DNA of 30,873 nucleotides, taken from the IMG/VR virus record IMGVR_UViG_3300009311_000016, positions 1 through 30,873 of that record; one strand, written 5' to 3'. The stretch's first letter is position 1. Every line of letters begins with the position of its first letter. Positions 23,982 to 30,844 of the stretch are shown here, piece by piece. Position numbers and translations under genes: made by a program. The notes under the pieces are model-generated. The model was not told the origin of the DNA, made no database searches, and saw nothing but the letters and a program-made list of their open reading frames with translations. Source of the DNA: a virus.

Positions 23982-23996
23982 AAAGAAAGGAGAGAG
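23982..23996 (+). repeat. duplicated ribosome-site repeat, copy 1
   Basis: AAAGAAAGGAGAGAG, identical to 24156-24170. It is followed by no ATG, GTG or TTG at a normal spacing, so it appears to be an orphan ribosome-binding site 5' of the structured region. An open frame passing through it (23967-24182) has a poor start. Confidence 0.8.
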
Positions 23997-24052
23997 GCTT
24001 ACATTCTGCCGCTTTGCACAGGTCTGCGGCGAGGCCATTACTTGATTACTCA

Positions 24053-24150
24053 GCATCGGGTAGGGTGCCGAAACCAACAGGGAGAGGAATCCCCTGACAG
24101 AGGTTATATCGGTAATGGTGGCCCATCTTATGACCAGCCCTACCCGATGC
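24053..24150 (+). ncRNA. candidate structured RNA, three-way junction
   Basis: A perfect 13-bp closing stem (GCATCGGGTAGGG 24053-24065 with CCCTACCCGATGC 24138-24150) encloses two hairpins. P2: AACC 24072-24075 with GGTT 24102-24105, then CAGGG 24078-24082 with CCCTG 24092-24096. P3: TGGT 24116-24119 with ACCA 24133-24136, then CAT 24124-24126 with ATG 24130-24132. A competing pairing exists: GGCCATTAC 24033-24041 with the GTAATGG region at 24112-24122, which would break P3. It is the 212-base gap between two early genes. It may be a small RNA or a 5' leader controlling the gene at 24173. I do not recognise a known RNA family. Confidence 0.4.
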
Positions 24151-24155
24151 CCGGC

Positions 24156-24170
24156 AAAGAAAGGAGAGAG
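24156..24170 (+). repeat. duplicated ribosome-site repeat, copy 2
   Basis: Second copy of AAAGAAAGGAGAGAG, placed directly before ATG 24173, where it serves as the ribosome-binding site. The first copy is 174 bases upstream, so the pair flanks the candidate RNA. Confidence 0.85.
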
Positions 24171-24172
24171 TC

Positions 24173-24832
24173 ATGGAAGTGAGTACAGCCACGGTTCTGA
24201 TTGCACCACAACAGGACCCGGGCGTAGCCGCCCTTGTCGACAACATCTCGGAGTTGCTCAAGTATGCCCAGGAGCGTACCGTTGAGAACCCCGAAGATGT
24301 CACCACAGCTACCGAAGACCTGAGTATCATCGCTAATCTCAAGAAGCAGGTCTCCACCAAGCGGGAAGAGTACACCCGGCCCCTGATGACACACTTGGAC
24401 ACTGTCAGGGGCACCTTCAAGACTATCGAGGGGCCACTGCTTGAGGCTGACCAGATACTCCGGAAGAAGGTGCTGGCGTACCAATCCGAGGTCATGCGCA
24501 AGGCAGAAGAAGCCGCCAGGATAGCTGATGCCGAGAGAAGGCTGGCCGAGGAGAAAGCCGCACTGAACGGCACGCCCGTAGCCGAGGTTGAGACAGTCGC
24601 GGTCGAGAAACCACAGCCGACCACAAAGGGAGAGCTCGGCGACTCCGGGCAGATGATGATAGCCAAGTACGAGATCGTTGACTTCTCCCTGCTCCCGGAC
24701 AAATACAAACTACCGAATGATGCACTCATTGGCAAACTGGTCCGGGCTGGTGAGACGGACATACCCGGTGTCCGCATCTGGAAAGAGCCGACACTGGCAA
24801 TCAGGCGCAAGACCACGACGGGGAAGGTGTGA
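24173..24832 (+). CDS. RecT-associated phage protein, 219 aa
   Basis: 219 residues. The N-terminal part (about 20-125) is a long charged helix rich in Glu, Lys, Arg and Ala (VSTKREEYTRPL, SEVMRKAEEAARIADAERRL), likely a coiled coil. A Pro/Thr linker leads to a C-terminal beta domain (YEIVDFSLLPDKYKLPNDAL then IGKLVRAGETDIPGVRIWKE). Proteins of this two-part form commonly sit next to RecT, ERF or Bet-type genes in phages, and this one overlaps the RecT-like start by TGATG. Its biochemical role is not established; an accessory or nuclease-modulating role is inferred from place only. The ribosome site is the duplicated repeat. A very long opposite-strand frame covering it is a shadow. Confidence 0.75.
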   Translation: MEVSTATVLIAPQQDPGVAALVDNISELLKYAQERTVENPEDVTTATEDLSIIANLKKQVSTKREEYTRPLMTHLDTVRGTFKTIEGPLLEADQILRKKVLAYQSEVMRKAEEAARIADAERRLAEEKAALNGTPVAEVETVAVEKPQPTTKGELGDSGQMMIAKYEIVDFSLLPDKYKLPNDALIGKLVRAGETDIPGVRIWKEPTLAIRRKTTTGKV

Positions 24833-26103
24833 TGCCTATCACTGAGAAAGAGATGACCTATGAGGAGATGAAGGCCGTCATCGCCAATCCTCAGAACAAA
24901 TGCCAGGACTGCGGTGGTGGTCTCAGTATAGCGTGGGGCGGATCCCACGGATACGACACCCACATTCTGCGTTGCCTGACAGACATCACTCACGCAGGCT
25001 ACGCCCGAGAAAAGAAGGAAATCATGTACCCTGGCTCTCATGTTGGGGGAATACCAAGAAAGGAGTATGGAGCATTGGAAGAGAAACACGGACAGGAAGC
25101 AACAAGGGCACTGGCAGTCCACTCCACCAAGACTGCACTCACAAGGCGAGACGCCACAGAGATAGTAGAGACGCTCTGGCCCGGAGCGCCAGAAATCGAG
25201 AAGACAAAGGCCATCGCTCTCTGCGTCAACTACCAACTCAATCCACTCATGCGCCACGTCTACCTCGTCGGCTACAATAAGTACAACGATAAACGTGAGG
25301 TCATCGGCCAGGAATGGAGTATCCAGGTGGGCATCCAGGCCAACCGGCTCATCGCTTCTCGCAACAAGGACAGGCCATTCGGGTATGCCCACGATACTCC
25401 CCGGTTGATGACTGATGAGGAAGAACTCCGGTACTACAAGAAGGCCGATGCCACTAAGGTCAGGGCTATCACCGTCCTCGTGGACAGGGAACATCTGGAA
25501 GCCCGAGGCATTGGCCAGATAAACCGGGATGCCTCTATCAAGGGCCAAGAAAAAGGCAACTCTCACGAGAACATGGCTTGTATCCGCTCGGAGAGGGCCG
25601 CCCTTGACCGGATGTGTCCAGGTGAGATGCCTCAGAACGTCGAGATAATCGACGCTGAGTACGAGGTCTTGCCCGATGCCGACCCAGAGACCGGGGAGAT
25701 ACAGGAAGCTGCACCGACCAGGGACGAAGCTGCAAAGGGTACACCCTCGGATGTCAATGAGGCGGTCGCCGTAGAGCGGAACCCTGAGGATGACCTCGAT
25801 GGCGAAGCTCCTATCCTTCAGGAACCTGACGGAACCAAGGCCGATAACCCTGAGCGTCAGGTGACACCCGATGAGATTGCCGGTCTCCGCGCTCTTCTGC
25901 TCAGCATCTACGTTGACAAGGATTTGCCAGAGGAAGAGCAGGAGAAGGACCGTAAGTCTGCGCAGCGCCGTCTCGGTGTGTGGTGCAAGAAGCAAGGCTG
26001 GGACTTGGCCTCACGGAACGAGAAAGTCGTGGCTAACCTGGCCGACCTGAAGTACGGCGAGCTTCTGAAGGTCACGGATGCAGTAGGGGCAAAGAAGATA
26101 TAA
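24832..26103 (+). CDS. recT: RecT-family single-strand annealing protein
   Basis: 423 residues from ATG 24832; a GTG one codon earlier is an alternative. The recombinase core spans about 90-270: LCVNYQLNPLMRHVYLVGYN is the RecT/Bet signature ('C..y.LNP....vyl..y'), followed by SIQVGIQANRLIASRNKD and a mixed beta region. The N-terminus has four Cys/His-type ligands (CQDCGG, then HILRC), a possible zinc-binding element not usual in RecT. Residues about 275-345 are an acidic linker, and the C-terminal helical domain ends EKVVANLADLKYG. The protein anneals complementary ssDNA during phage recombination/replication. No RecE-type exonuclease is in the window; the upstream 219-aa protein is its coupled partner. 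Confidence 0.82.
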   Translation: MPITEKEMTYEEMKAVIANPQNKCQDCGGGLSIAWGGSHGYDTHILRCLTDITHAGYAREKKEIMYPGSHVGGIPRKEYGALEEKHGQEATRALAVHSTKTALTRRDATEIVETLWPGAPEIEKTKAIALCVNYQLNPLMRHVYLVGYNKYNDKREVIGQEWSIQVGIQANRLIASRNKDRPFGYAHDTPRLMTDEEELRYYKKADATKVRAITVLVDREHLEARGIGQINRDASIKGQEKGNSHENMACIRSERAALDRMCPGEMPQNVEIIDAEYEVLPDADPETGEIQEAAPTRDEAAKGTPSDVNEAVAVERNPEDDLDGEAPILQEPDGTKADNPERQVTPDEIAGLRALLLSIYVDKDLPEEEQEKDRKSAQRRLGVWCKKQGWDLASRNEKVVANLADLKYGELLKVTDAVGAKKI

Positions 26104-26115
26104 AGGGCGTCAAGT

Positions 26116-26439
26116 ATGAACATTCAACCGCCCGGAGTCCTAGAGAGATACCACCATCAGGCAATACGAGATAACCCAGAGTACAGGGCACAGTTCAATG
26201 CTGACGTGCTTCGGGAAGAAATGATGATGGCCATGCCTATCGTCCAGCCTCGTGTTGAAGAGCCTGCGCTTGAACCGCCGATGGAATGGCAGCGCCGGCA
26301 GTGGGGATACGTCCAGCAGCTACGGGCCCAGGTCAACTATCTGAACAGTAAGCTGGCTGAGCATATCGAGACCACCAAGCCCAAGAAACGGGCTGACCCT
26401 TTGGCTCCATCGAAGAAGTATAAAGGCATAGATAGATGA
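26116..26439 (+). CDS. hypothetical early protein, 107 aa
   Basis: 107 residues between the RecT and ATPase genes. The N-terminal half includes several Met and Pro residues (MMMAMPIVQPRVEEPALEPP); the second half is a helix with heptad-like spacing (YVQQLRAQVNYLNSKLAEHI), ending in a Lys-rich tail. Its stop overlaps the ATPase start by ATGA. No family is recognised. A helicase-loader or adapter is one possible role given tight coupling to the ATPase, but that is inference. Confidence 0.75.
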   Translation: MNIQPPGVLERYHHQAIRDNPEYRAQFNADVLREEMMMAMPIVQPRVEEPALEPPMEWQRRQWGYVQQLRAQVNYLNSKLAEHIETTKPKKRADPLAPSKKYKGIDR

Positions 26440-27740
26440 GCCCTGGCGTGGTAGACAGGACTCTCTCAGGCTATACCGTCTCGTGGGATGAGGACCATCT
26501 GACTTGCGAGGCTACCGGAGTCCGCTCTCATAAGGACGAACGGCTCACGGCTTGGCTGACGTTTACCACTGACACCCCTGGGTACAGTCCCGTTCTCCAT
26601 GAGGCGCAGTACAACCTTGGCTCTGCTCGTACAATGCAGGGCCTTGCTACCTATATGCAGTCGGTCTATGACGTCGGTGATTGGGCTACCAGAATACAGG
26701 AACTCTCCTATCTGGTCCGGAAGGCAACTCGTAGCGGTGAGAAAGCCGAGAGCCTTGACCCTGACAGCGATGTCCCTCCTCTTGAGTGGATACTCTACCC
26801 CCTCATCGTGAAGGGATACCCTAATATCATCTTCGGTGAAGGCGGCCTCGGTAAGAGCTTGATAGCGATGGTGGCAAACGCCTGTGTCACAATACCGTGG
26901 AAGTACAACGGCCTTCAACTGACGGTGCCCGATACAATCAATAGCTTCACCCTGGATTGGGAGAGTGATGGCGTCACTACCCTGCGCCGGTGGCAGCAGC
27001 TCAAGTACGGGATGGGGCTTGACTCAAAGCCAATGAACTATCTCCATTGCAGTATGCCGTTCGCTGATGACATTGACCGCATCGTCCGCGAAATCACACC
27101 GGTTGACCCCGAGCTCCTGATAATGGACAGCCTAGCCATGGCCTGCGGCCGGCGGGACCTTAACGACCCGCAGACGGCGACGGAGTTCTACACGATAGCC
27201 AGGCAGATTGACAAGACAATGCTCATCATCGCCCACACGAGCAAGGAGCAAGGCAACCGGAAGACGGTCTTCGGCTCGGCCTTCTTCAACTACTATGCCC
27301 GGAACGTATGGGAAGTCCGGGCTGGTCAACGTGAGTCACGTAACGTCATCACCTTCGGCCTCTTCCACGTCAAGGACAACTACACCGGACGCTTCCCGCC
27401 CATGGGCTTCAAGATTATCTTCGGAGAGAACGGTATCAAGGTAGGCAGGATAGACCTGAAGAAGGACGCGGTGCTGAGTGAGGAGCAACCCCTGTATCGC
27501 CGGGCCCAGCAAATACTTACGAGTCAAGGGCATAAAGGGACGTTGGAACTCGCCGACCTCCTCGGGACGCAGGCAAAGAAACTCAAGGGTCTACTCAACA
27601 AATACAAGGACATCTTTCAGCACTACGAGGATGGCTGGGGTATCCTGGCCGAGAGTGAGGGACCGCCTCAGTCCACACTACCTGAGCAGTTCGATGAAAT
27701 CGAGGGCGAAGGCGAGGAGGTAGAGTTTGGCGATGATTAG
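26436..27740 (+). CDS. RecA-fold ATPase, RepA-like replicative helicase candidate
   Basis: 434 residues. The central domain (about 115-300) is a RecA/AAA_25 fold: Walker A GEGGLGKS (134-141), a second acidic strand FTLDWESDGV (about 171-180), Walker B ELLIMDS (226-232), and sensor IIAHTSK (264-270) followed by GSAFFNYYARNVWEVR. This layout is that of hexameric RepA-type plasmid/phage helicases. The first 110 residues have no recognised domain. The last part (about 350-420) looks like a winged-helix domain (YRRAQQILTSQGHKGTLELA). It probably unwinds DNA at the phage origin. It is coupled by overlap to both neighbours, RuvC downstream. Confidence 0.85.
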   Translation: MSPGVVDRTLSGYTVSWDEDHLTCEATGVRSHKDERLTAWLTFTTDTPGYSPVLHEAQYNLGSARTMQGLATYMQSVYDVGDWATRIQELSYLVRKATRSGEKAESLDPDSDVPPLEWILYPLIVKGYPNIIFGEGGLGKSLIAMVANACVTIPWKYNGLQLTVPDTINSFTLDWESDGVTTLRRWQQLKYGMGLDSKPMNYLHCSMPFADDIDRIVREITPVDPELLIMDSLAMACGRRDLNDPQTATEFYTIARQIDKTMLIIAHTSKEQGNRKTVFGSAFFNYYARNVWEVRAGQRESRNVITFGLFHVKDNYTGRFPPMGFKIIFGENGIKVGRIDLKKDAVLSEEQPLYRRAQQILTSQGHKGTLELADLLGTQAKKLKGLLNKYKDIFQHYEDGWGILAESEGPPQSTLPEQFDEIEGEGEEVEFGDD

Positions 27741-28197
27741 GATTGGGATTGACCCCGGTGTGCATGGCGCCATAGCCGTCCTGGAGGGCGAGGACGTTCT
27801 TCACGGCGTCTACGATATGCCGACAATGAACCTGACGGGTAAGAAACAGCAGGTCAATGCAGCAGAAGTGGCTAAGCTCATAGAGTTCTGGTTGCCCATA
27901 GGAGTAGCTCTTCTTGAGCGAGTAGCAGCCATGCCCGGTCAAGGCGTCTCAGGTATGTTCAACTTCGGGGTATCTTATGGCGTCATGCAGGGTGTGCTCG
28001 GGACTCTGAAGATACCGATGGTCCTGGTGAGCCCTCTGGTCTGGAAGCGCCGGGCGGGACTCGCCGGCAAGGAAAAAGAAGCAAGCCGAACACTGGCCCA
28101 GCAGCTCTACCCTGCGGCGCCATTGAGCCGGGTCAAGGACATAGGCCGGGCCGATGCCATACTGATAGCCCGGTTTGGTTCACAGAAGGAGGATTAA
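27733..28197 (+). CDS. ruvC: RuvC-like Holliday junction resolvase
   Basis: 154 residues from ATG 27733, which gives the family's typical start MIRIGIDPG. A TTG at 27727 is better spaced from AGGAGG (27715-27720) and is an alternative. The RNase H-fold acidic residues are visible: D7 in GIDPG, E62 in LLERV, and D136/D141 in VKDIGRADAILIA. The middle (GMFNFGVSYGVMQGVLGTL) matches the conserved RuvC helix. It cuts branched DNA, probably resolving recombination or replication intermediates before packaging. It overlaps the ATPase gene by 8 bases, so it belongs to the replication operon. Confidence 0.92.
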   Translation: MIRIGIDPGVHGAIAVLEGEDVLHGVYDMPTMNLTGKKQQVNAAEVAKLIEFWLPIGVALLERVAAMPGQGVSGMFNFGVSYGVMQGVLGTLKIPMVLVSPLVWKRRAGLAGKEKEASRTLAQQLYPAAPLSRVKDIGRADAILIARFGSQKED

Positions 28198-28200
28198 GAG

Positions 28201-28983
28201 ATGAAATCGACAATCTATCTGACCAGAGGACGAGCCAAAGAGTTCTGTGAGCTGGCCATGAATCACTATACCGGGTGTGGTCACCAGTGCGTGTACTGCT
28301 ACGGGCCGGCGGTCACCAAGACCGAGCGGACGGAATGGTATCAGCATCCCCATGCCCGGCTGAACCCCAATGAGATACGGAATGGCATCAAGGCATGGCG
28401 TGGGGACAAGGGCCCGGTGCTACTGTGCTTCGTGACTGACCCATACCAGCCTATCGATGCAACCAGTGGACTGACTCGCCGGGCAATCCAGTTGCTCAAT
28501 GAGGCTGGCTTCCCGGTCCACATCTTGACCAAGGCCGGGAGCCTGGCACAGAGAGACTTCGACCTGTTGAAGCAACGCACGGATAACGCCTTCGCCACGA
28601 CGCTGACGTCCCTTGATCTCGATCATCAGCGGCAATGGGAGCCGAAGGCTGGCAGTCCTGGTGAGCGGATGATAAACCTCGATCTGGCTCAGCGTACAGG
28701 CATACCGACTTGGGTGAGCCTTGAACCAGTGATTGACCCTGACTGGACACTGAATGTCATTCACGCAGTGCATCGCATAGCGGGCCACTTCAAGGTCGGC
28801 AAGATGAACTATCATTACCTGCCCGGTAAGATCGATTGGCGAGAGTTTGCCGTCGAGGTACAGATATTGCTGGATAGACTCGGGGCGCGGTACTACATCA
28901 AGAAGGACCTGGCGAAGTACCTGGGATACAGCGAGGGCTTCTGGAAGAATCACGCAGCGCTGCCGGAGAAAGGGGGCAACTGA
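28201..28983 (+). CDS. radical-SAM protein of the SplB (DNA repair photolyase-like) group
   Basis: 260 residues after AAGGAGG. Near the N-terminus is the radical-SAM cluster motif C26-x3-C30-x2-C33 in GCGHQCVYCYGP, with the aromatic that typically follows. LLCFVTDPYQPID, VHILTKAGSLAQRDFDLL and ATTLTSLD are the strands expected of the COG1533/SplB group. SplB enzymes reverse the spore photoproduct in DNA using AdoMet and a [4Fe-4S] cluster; many phage homologues are uncharacterised. The protein lacks the C-terminal cysteine context I would need to call a true spore photoproduct lyase. It could be a repair or nucleotide-modifying enzyme. It overlaps the next ORF by ATGA. Confidence 0.85.
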   Translation: MKSTIYLTRGRAKEFCELAMNHYTGCGHQCVYCYGPAVTKTERTEWYQHPHARLNPNEIRNGIKAWRGDKGPVLLCFVTDPYQPIDATSGLTRRAIQLLNEAGFPVHILTKAGSLAQRDFDLLKQRTDNAFATTLTSLDLDHQRQWEPKAGSPGERMINLDLAQRTGIPTWVSLEPVIDPDWTLNVIHAVHRIAGHFKVGKMNYHYLPGKIDWREFAVEVQILLDRLGARYYIKKDLAKYLGYSEGFWKNHAALPEKGGN

Positions 28984-29384
28984 TGAGGATATTAGGTTTC
29001 TCAAAGCTCGACTGGATGAACTACAACATGCAGGTGCCCAAGCTCGTCGTCCCGACGTTCACCACCTTCAGGATGCCCCGGCGAGACAAAGACTGGCAGG
29101 CCGGGGAAGAGGTTAAGGTCGTACTGCGACCTCGCACGAAAGACCGCGAGTACCTGGGCCAGGCGACGATAACCGTCGTGCAGGCGTTCGAGCAGCATCA
29201 GTTCACCGATGCCATGGCTCGGCAGGATGGCTTCCTGCGCAAGACTGATCTCTACCTCTATCTGGTCAAGGCGCACCGTGGCCGCCTGCTCCAGGAGAAG
29301 GTCAACCGGCTGACACTTACATGGAACCTGTGGCAAGAGCCGTTGATACGCTTCTCAAGGGACTGGAGAAGGCTCGGGCTATGA
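28983..29384 (+). CDS. ASCH/PUA-like domain protein, 133 aa
   Basis: 133 residues starting on the overlap with the radical-SAM stop. The segment KLVVPTFTTFRMPRRDKDWQ then AGEEVKVVLRPRTKDREYLG and QATITVV reads like an ASCH-type fold: 'k..T.R..r....w..G..v.v...pR.k...lG.a.I'. The remaining half includes DGFLRKTDLYLYLVKAH, common in that family. ASCH proteins bind RNA or nucleotides. The call rests on pattern matching by eye. The start of the next gene overlaps its stop. Confidence 0.5.
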   Translation: MRILGFSKLDWMNYNMQVPKLVVPTFTTFRMPRRDKDWQAGEEVKVVLRPRTKDREYLGQATITVVQAFEQHQFTDAMARQDGFLRKTDLYLYLVKAHRGRLLQEKVNRLTLTWNLWQEPLIRFSRDWRRLGL

Positions 29385-29587
29385 GAATGTCCTGGCCGCT
29401 CTGGTACTGCATAACTGTTGAGGCCCAGGCCGCCCTCATGGTCTATCAGTATGACCTCTACGGTGTGAAACTTGACCTCCTCTTCTCAGAAAGCGGGGCT
29501 ATAACGTGGCAGTCCCGCATAGAGCGACTTCCAGAGATAGAGCGCCTGATGAAGATGCCGCCCACCAAGTCCAGAGGGCTGTACTGA
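29381..29587 (+). CDS. small hypothetical protein, 68 aa
   Basis: I chose ATG 29381, in an ATGA overlap with the previous stop and with GGAGAAGG upstream; ATG 29321 in the same frame would overlap the ASCH-like gene by 64 bases. Visible features: a Trp/Tyr-rich N-terminus (MSWPLWYCITVEAQAALMVY) and a helix LPEIERLMKMPPTKS. No family is recognised. Its stop overlaps the methyltransferase start, so it is part of the same operon. Confidence 0.65.
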   Translation: MRMSWPLWYCITVEAQAALMVYQYDLYGVKLDLLFSESGAITWQSRIERLPEIERLMKMPPTKSRGLY

Positions 29588-30423
29588 TGGAGATAGCATT
29601 CAAGTCAGACACGTCATATCGTAAGGACTTCTTTGTGCCAGAGTCGTTTGCTCATCCTGCCAAGATGGTAGCGCCTCTTCTCCTGTGGATTGTTGACCGC
29701 TATACCAAGCTTGGGGAGACTATATTGGATCCGATGGCAGGAAGCGGCACAATGATGCTGGCCTGTCCACTTGGCAGGAACGTGGTCATGGTGGAGCTTG
29801 AGGATAAGTTTTGCCAGATGCAAAGGGACAACTGGGAGAAGGTCAGGCAGATGCCCCAACTCGGGTACTCTATGGGAGAATGCACGATAGTCCAGGGTGA
29901 CGCTCGTAATCTTGAGGGGCTGTTTGATTCAGTGGTTACCAGTCCACCGTATGCGTCGGGAGGCCATCATGCTGACCAGACAGGAGCATGGGGAGGGCAA
30001 GCACAGGCCAACACCCAAGAACAAGCTAACTACGGTAGCACCCAGGGGCAGATTGGGCAACTTCATTATGTAGAGAACTCCCAGCCGGTAGCAGCTGCGA
30101 GGTATGACCCCTCTGCTGAGAACATCGGCAACCTGAAATCAGACTCATATCTTCAGGCCATGCTCACTGTATATCAAAAGTGCCATTCCGTACTCAAACC
30201 TAGCGGTATCATGGTGCTGGTTACTAAGGATTTTATCCGGAACCAGAAGCGGATAGACCTAGCAGGTGACACGATAAAGCTCTGTGAAGAGGCCGGGTTT
30301 ACTTTTATCGAGAGACACTATCGTAAGCTGACAGCCGTTAGCTTCTGGCGGACCATCTACAAACAGAAGTATCCCGATGCCCCGGTAATAAACACTGAGG
30401 ATATTCTGGTATTCAGGAAGTGA
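29587..30423 (+). CDS. DNA methyltransferase, N4-cytosine or N6-adenine class
   Basis: 278 residues from ATG 29587, overlapping the previous stop by one base. SAM-binding motif I is DPMAGSGT (residues about 43-50); catalytic motif IV is TSPPYAS (about 117-123). SPPY favours N4-cytosine modification, although it does not exclude N6-adenine. Motif I precedes IV, with a segment HPAKMVAPLLLWIVDRYTKL before motif I that resembles motif X; such motif order is a permuted arrangement. No restriction endonuclease lies beside it, so it is an orphan methyltransferase, perhaps protecting phage DNA from host restriction or altering its packaging/replication signals. Confidence 0.88.
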   Translation: MEIAFKSDTSYRKDFFVPESFAHPAKMVAPLLLWIVDRYTKLGETILDPMAGSGTMMLACPLGRNVVMVELEDKFCQMQRDNWEKVRQMPQLGYSMGECTIVQGDARNLEGLFDSVVTSPPYASGGHHADQTGAWGGQAQANTQEQANYGSTQGQIGQLHYVENSQPVAAARYDPSAENIGNLKSDSYLQAMLTVYQKCHSVLKPSGIMVLVTKDFIRNQKRIDLAGDTIKLCEEAGFTFIERHYRKLTAVSFWRTIYKQKYPDAPVINTEDILVFRK

Positions 30424-30436
30424 AAGGGCGATTCCG

Positions 30437-30844
30437 ATGACCGAGTGGTATTCACCAGGACAGATAGCCTTCACTGAAGAGCAGACCCTATGGCTCCTGG
30501 AGAACTTCGATACCCTGCGGAATGGGGCTTGGCCTGCTGAAGCCGGGAGCTATGTGGACCCTTCTATCTCCAAGCCGTCGCCGTCTAGTCATGCTCCATT
30601 CGAGAGCGCCGTCCAGGTCAGTGCCGAGCTGCAGCGCCGGCTTGAGGACTGCGGCTATGACGGGGCTATCACCCTGCTATATTACGCCTACGACCACAGT
30701 ACCGAGGCGCTGGCCAGGTATTTCCGGTTGCCCGAGGACGTGGTAAAGCACCGGGCCAAGGTAGTGCTACGGCGTATCAGCCGGCGGAACTATCGGGTGG
30801 GCCGGTACCGCAGGTGGAACGTATCAAGAGGGCGCAAGCTATGA
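30437..30844 (+). CDS. helix-turn-helix late-gene regulator candidate
   Basis: 135 residues. The C-terminal half (about 70-125) looks like a sigma-region-4 or RinA/ArpU-type helix-turn-helix: DGAITLLYYAYDHSTEALAR then YFRLPEDVVKHRAKVVLRRI, ending in an Arg-rich tail. Such proteins often activate the late operon of temperate phages and lie just before the terminase region, which is the direction of reading here. The N-terminal half (1-60) is Ser/Pro-rich in the middle and unrecognised. Its stop overlaps the start of the last partial gene. Confidence 0.55.
   Translation: MTEWYSPGQIAFTEEQTLWLLENFDTLRNGAWPAEAGSYVDPSISKPSPSSHAPFESAVQVSAELQRRLEDCGYDGAITLLYYAYDHSTEALARYFRLPEDVVKHRAKVVLRRISRRNYRVGRYRRWNVSRGRKL

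Noticed and set aside
23967-24182. 71-codon plus-strand frame through the structured region
   Set aside because: ATG 23967 has no ribosome site and the frame overlaps the real start at 24173. The sequence looks better explained by inverted repeats. It is kept as the main alternative to the RNA hypothesis.
24046-25995. 649-codon open frame on the minus strand
   Set aside because: It is fully antisense to the RecT-like gene and its neighbour, which have ribosome sites, overlaps and recognisable motifs. The antisense product has no domain and a Leu/Ser/Cys-rich composition typical of shadow frames in GC-rich phage DNA.
28201-28983. True spore photoproduct lyase
   Set aside because: The radical-SAM cluster is present, but I cannot identify the additional conserved cysteine and C-terminal features of characterised spore photoproduct lyases, so only the wider SplB group is claimed.
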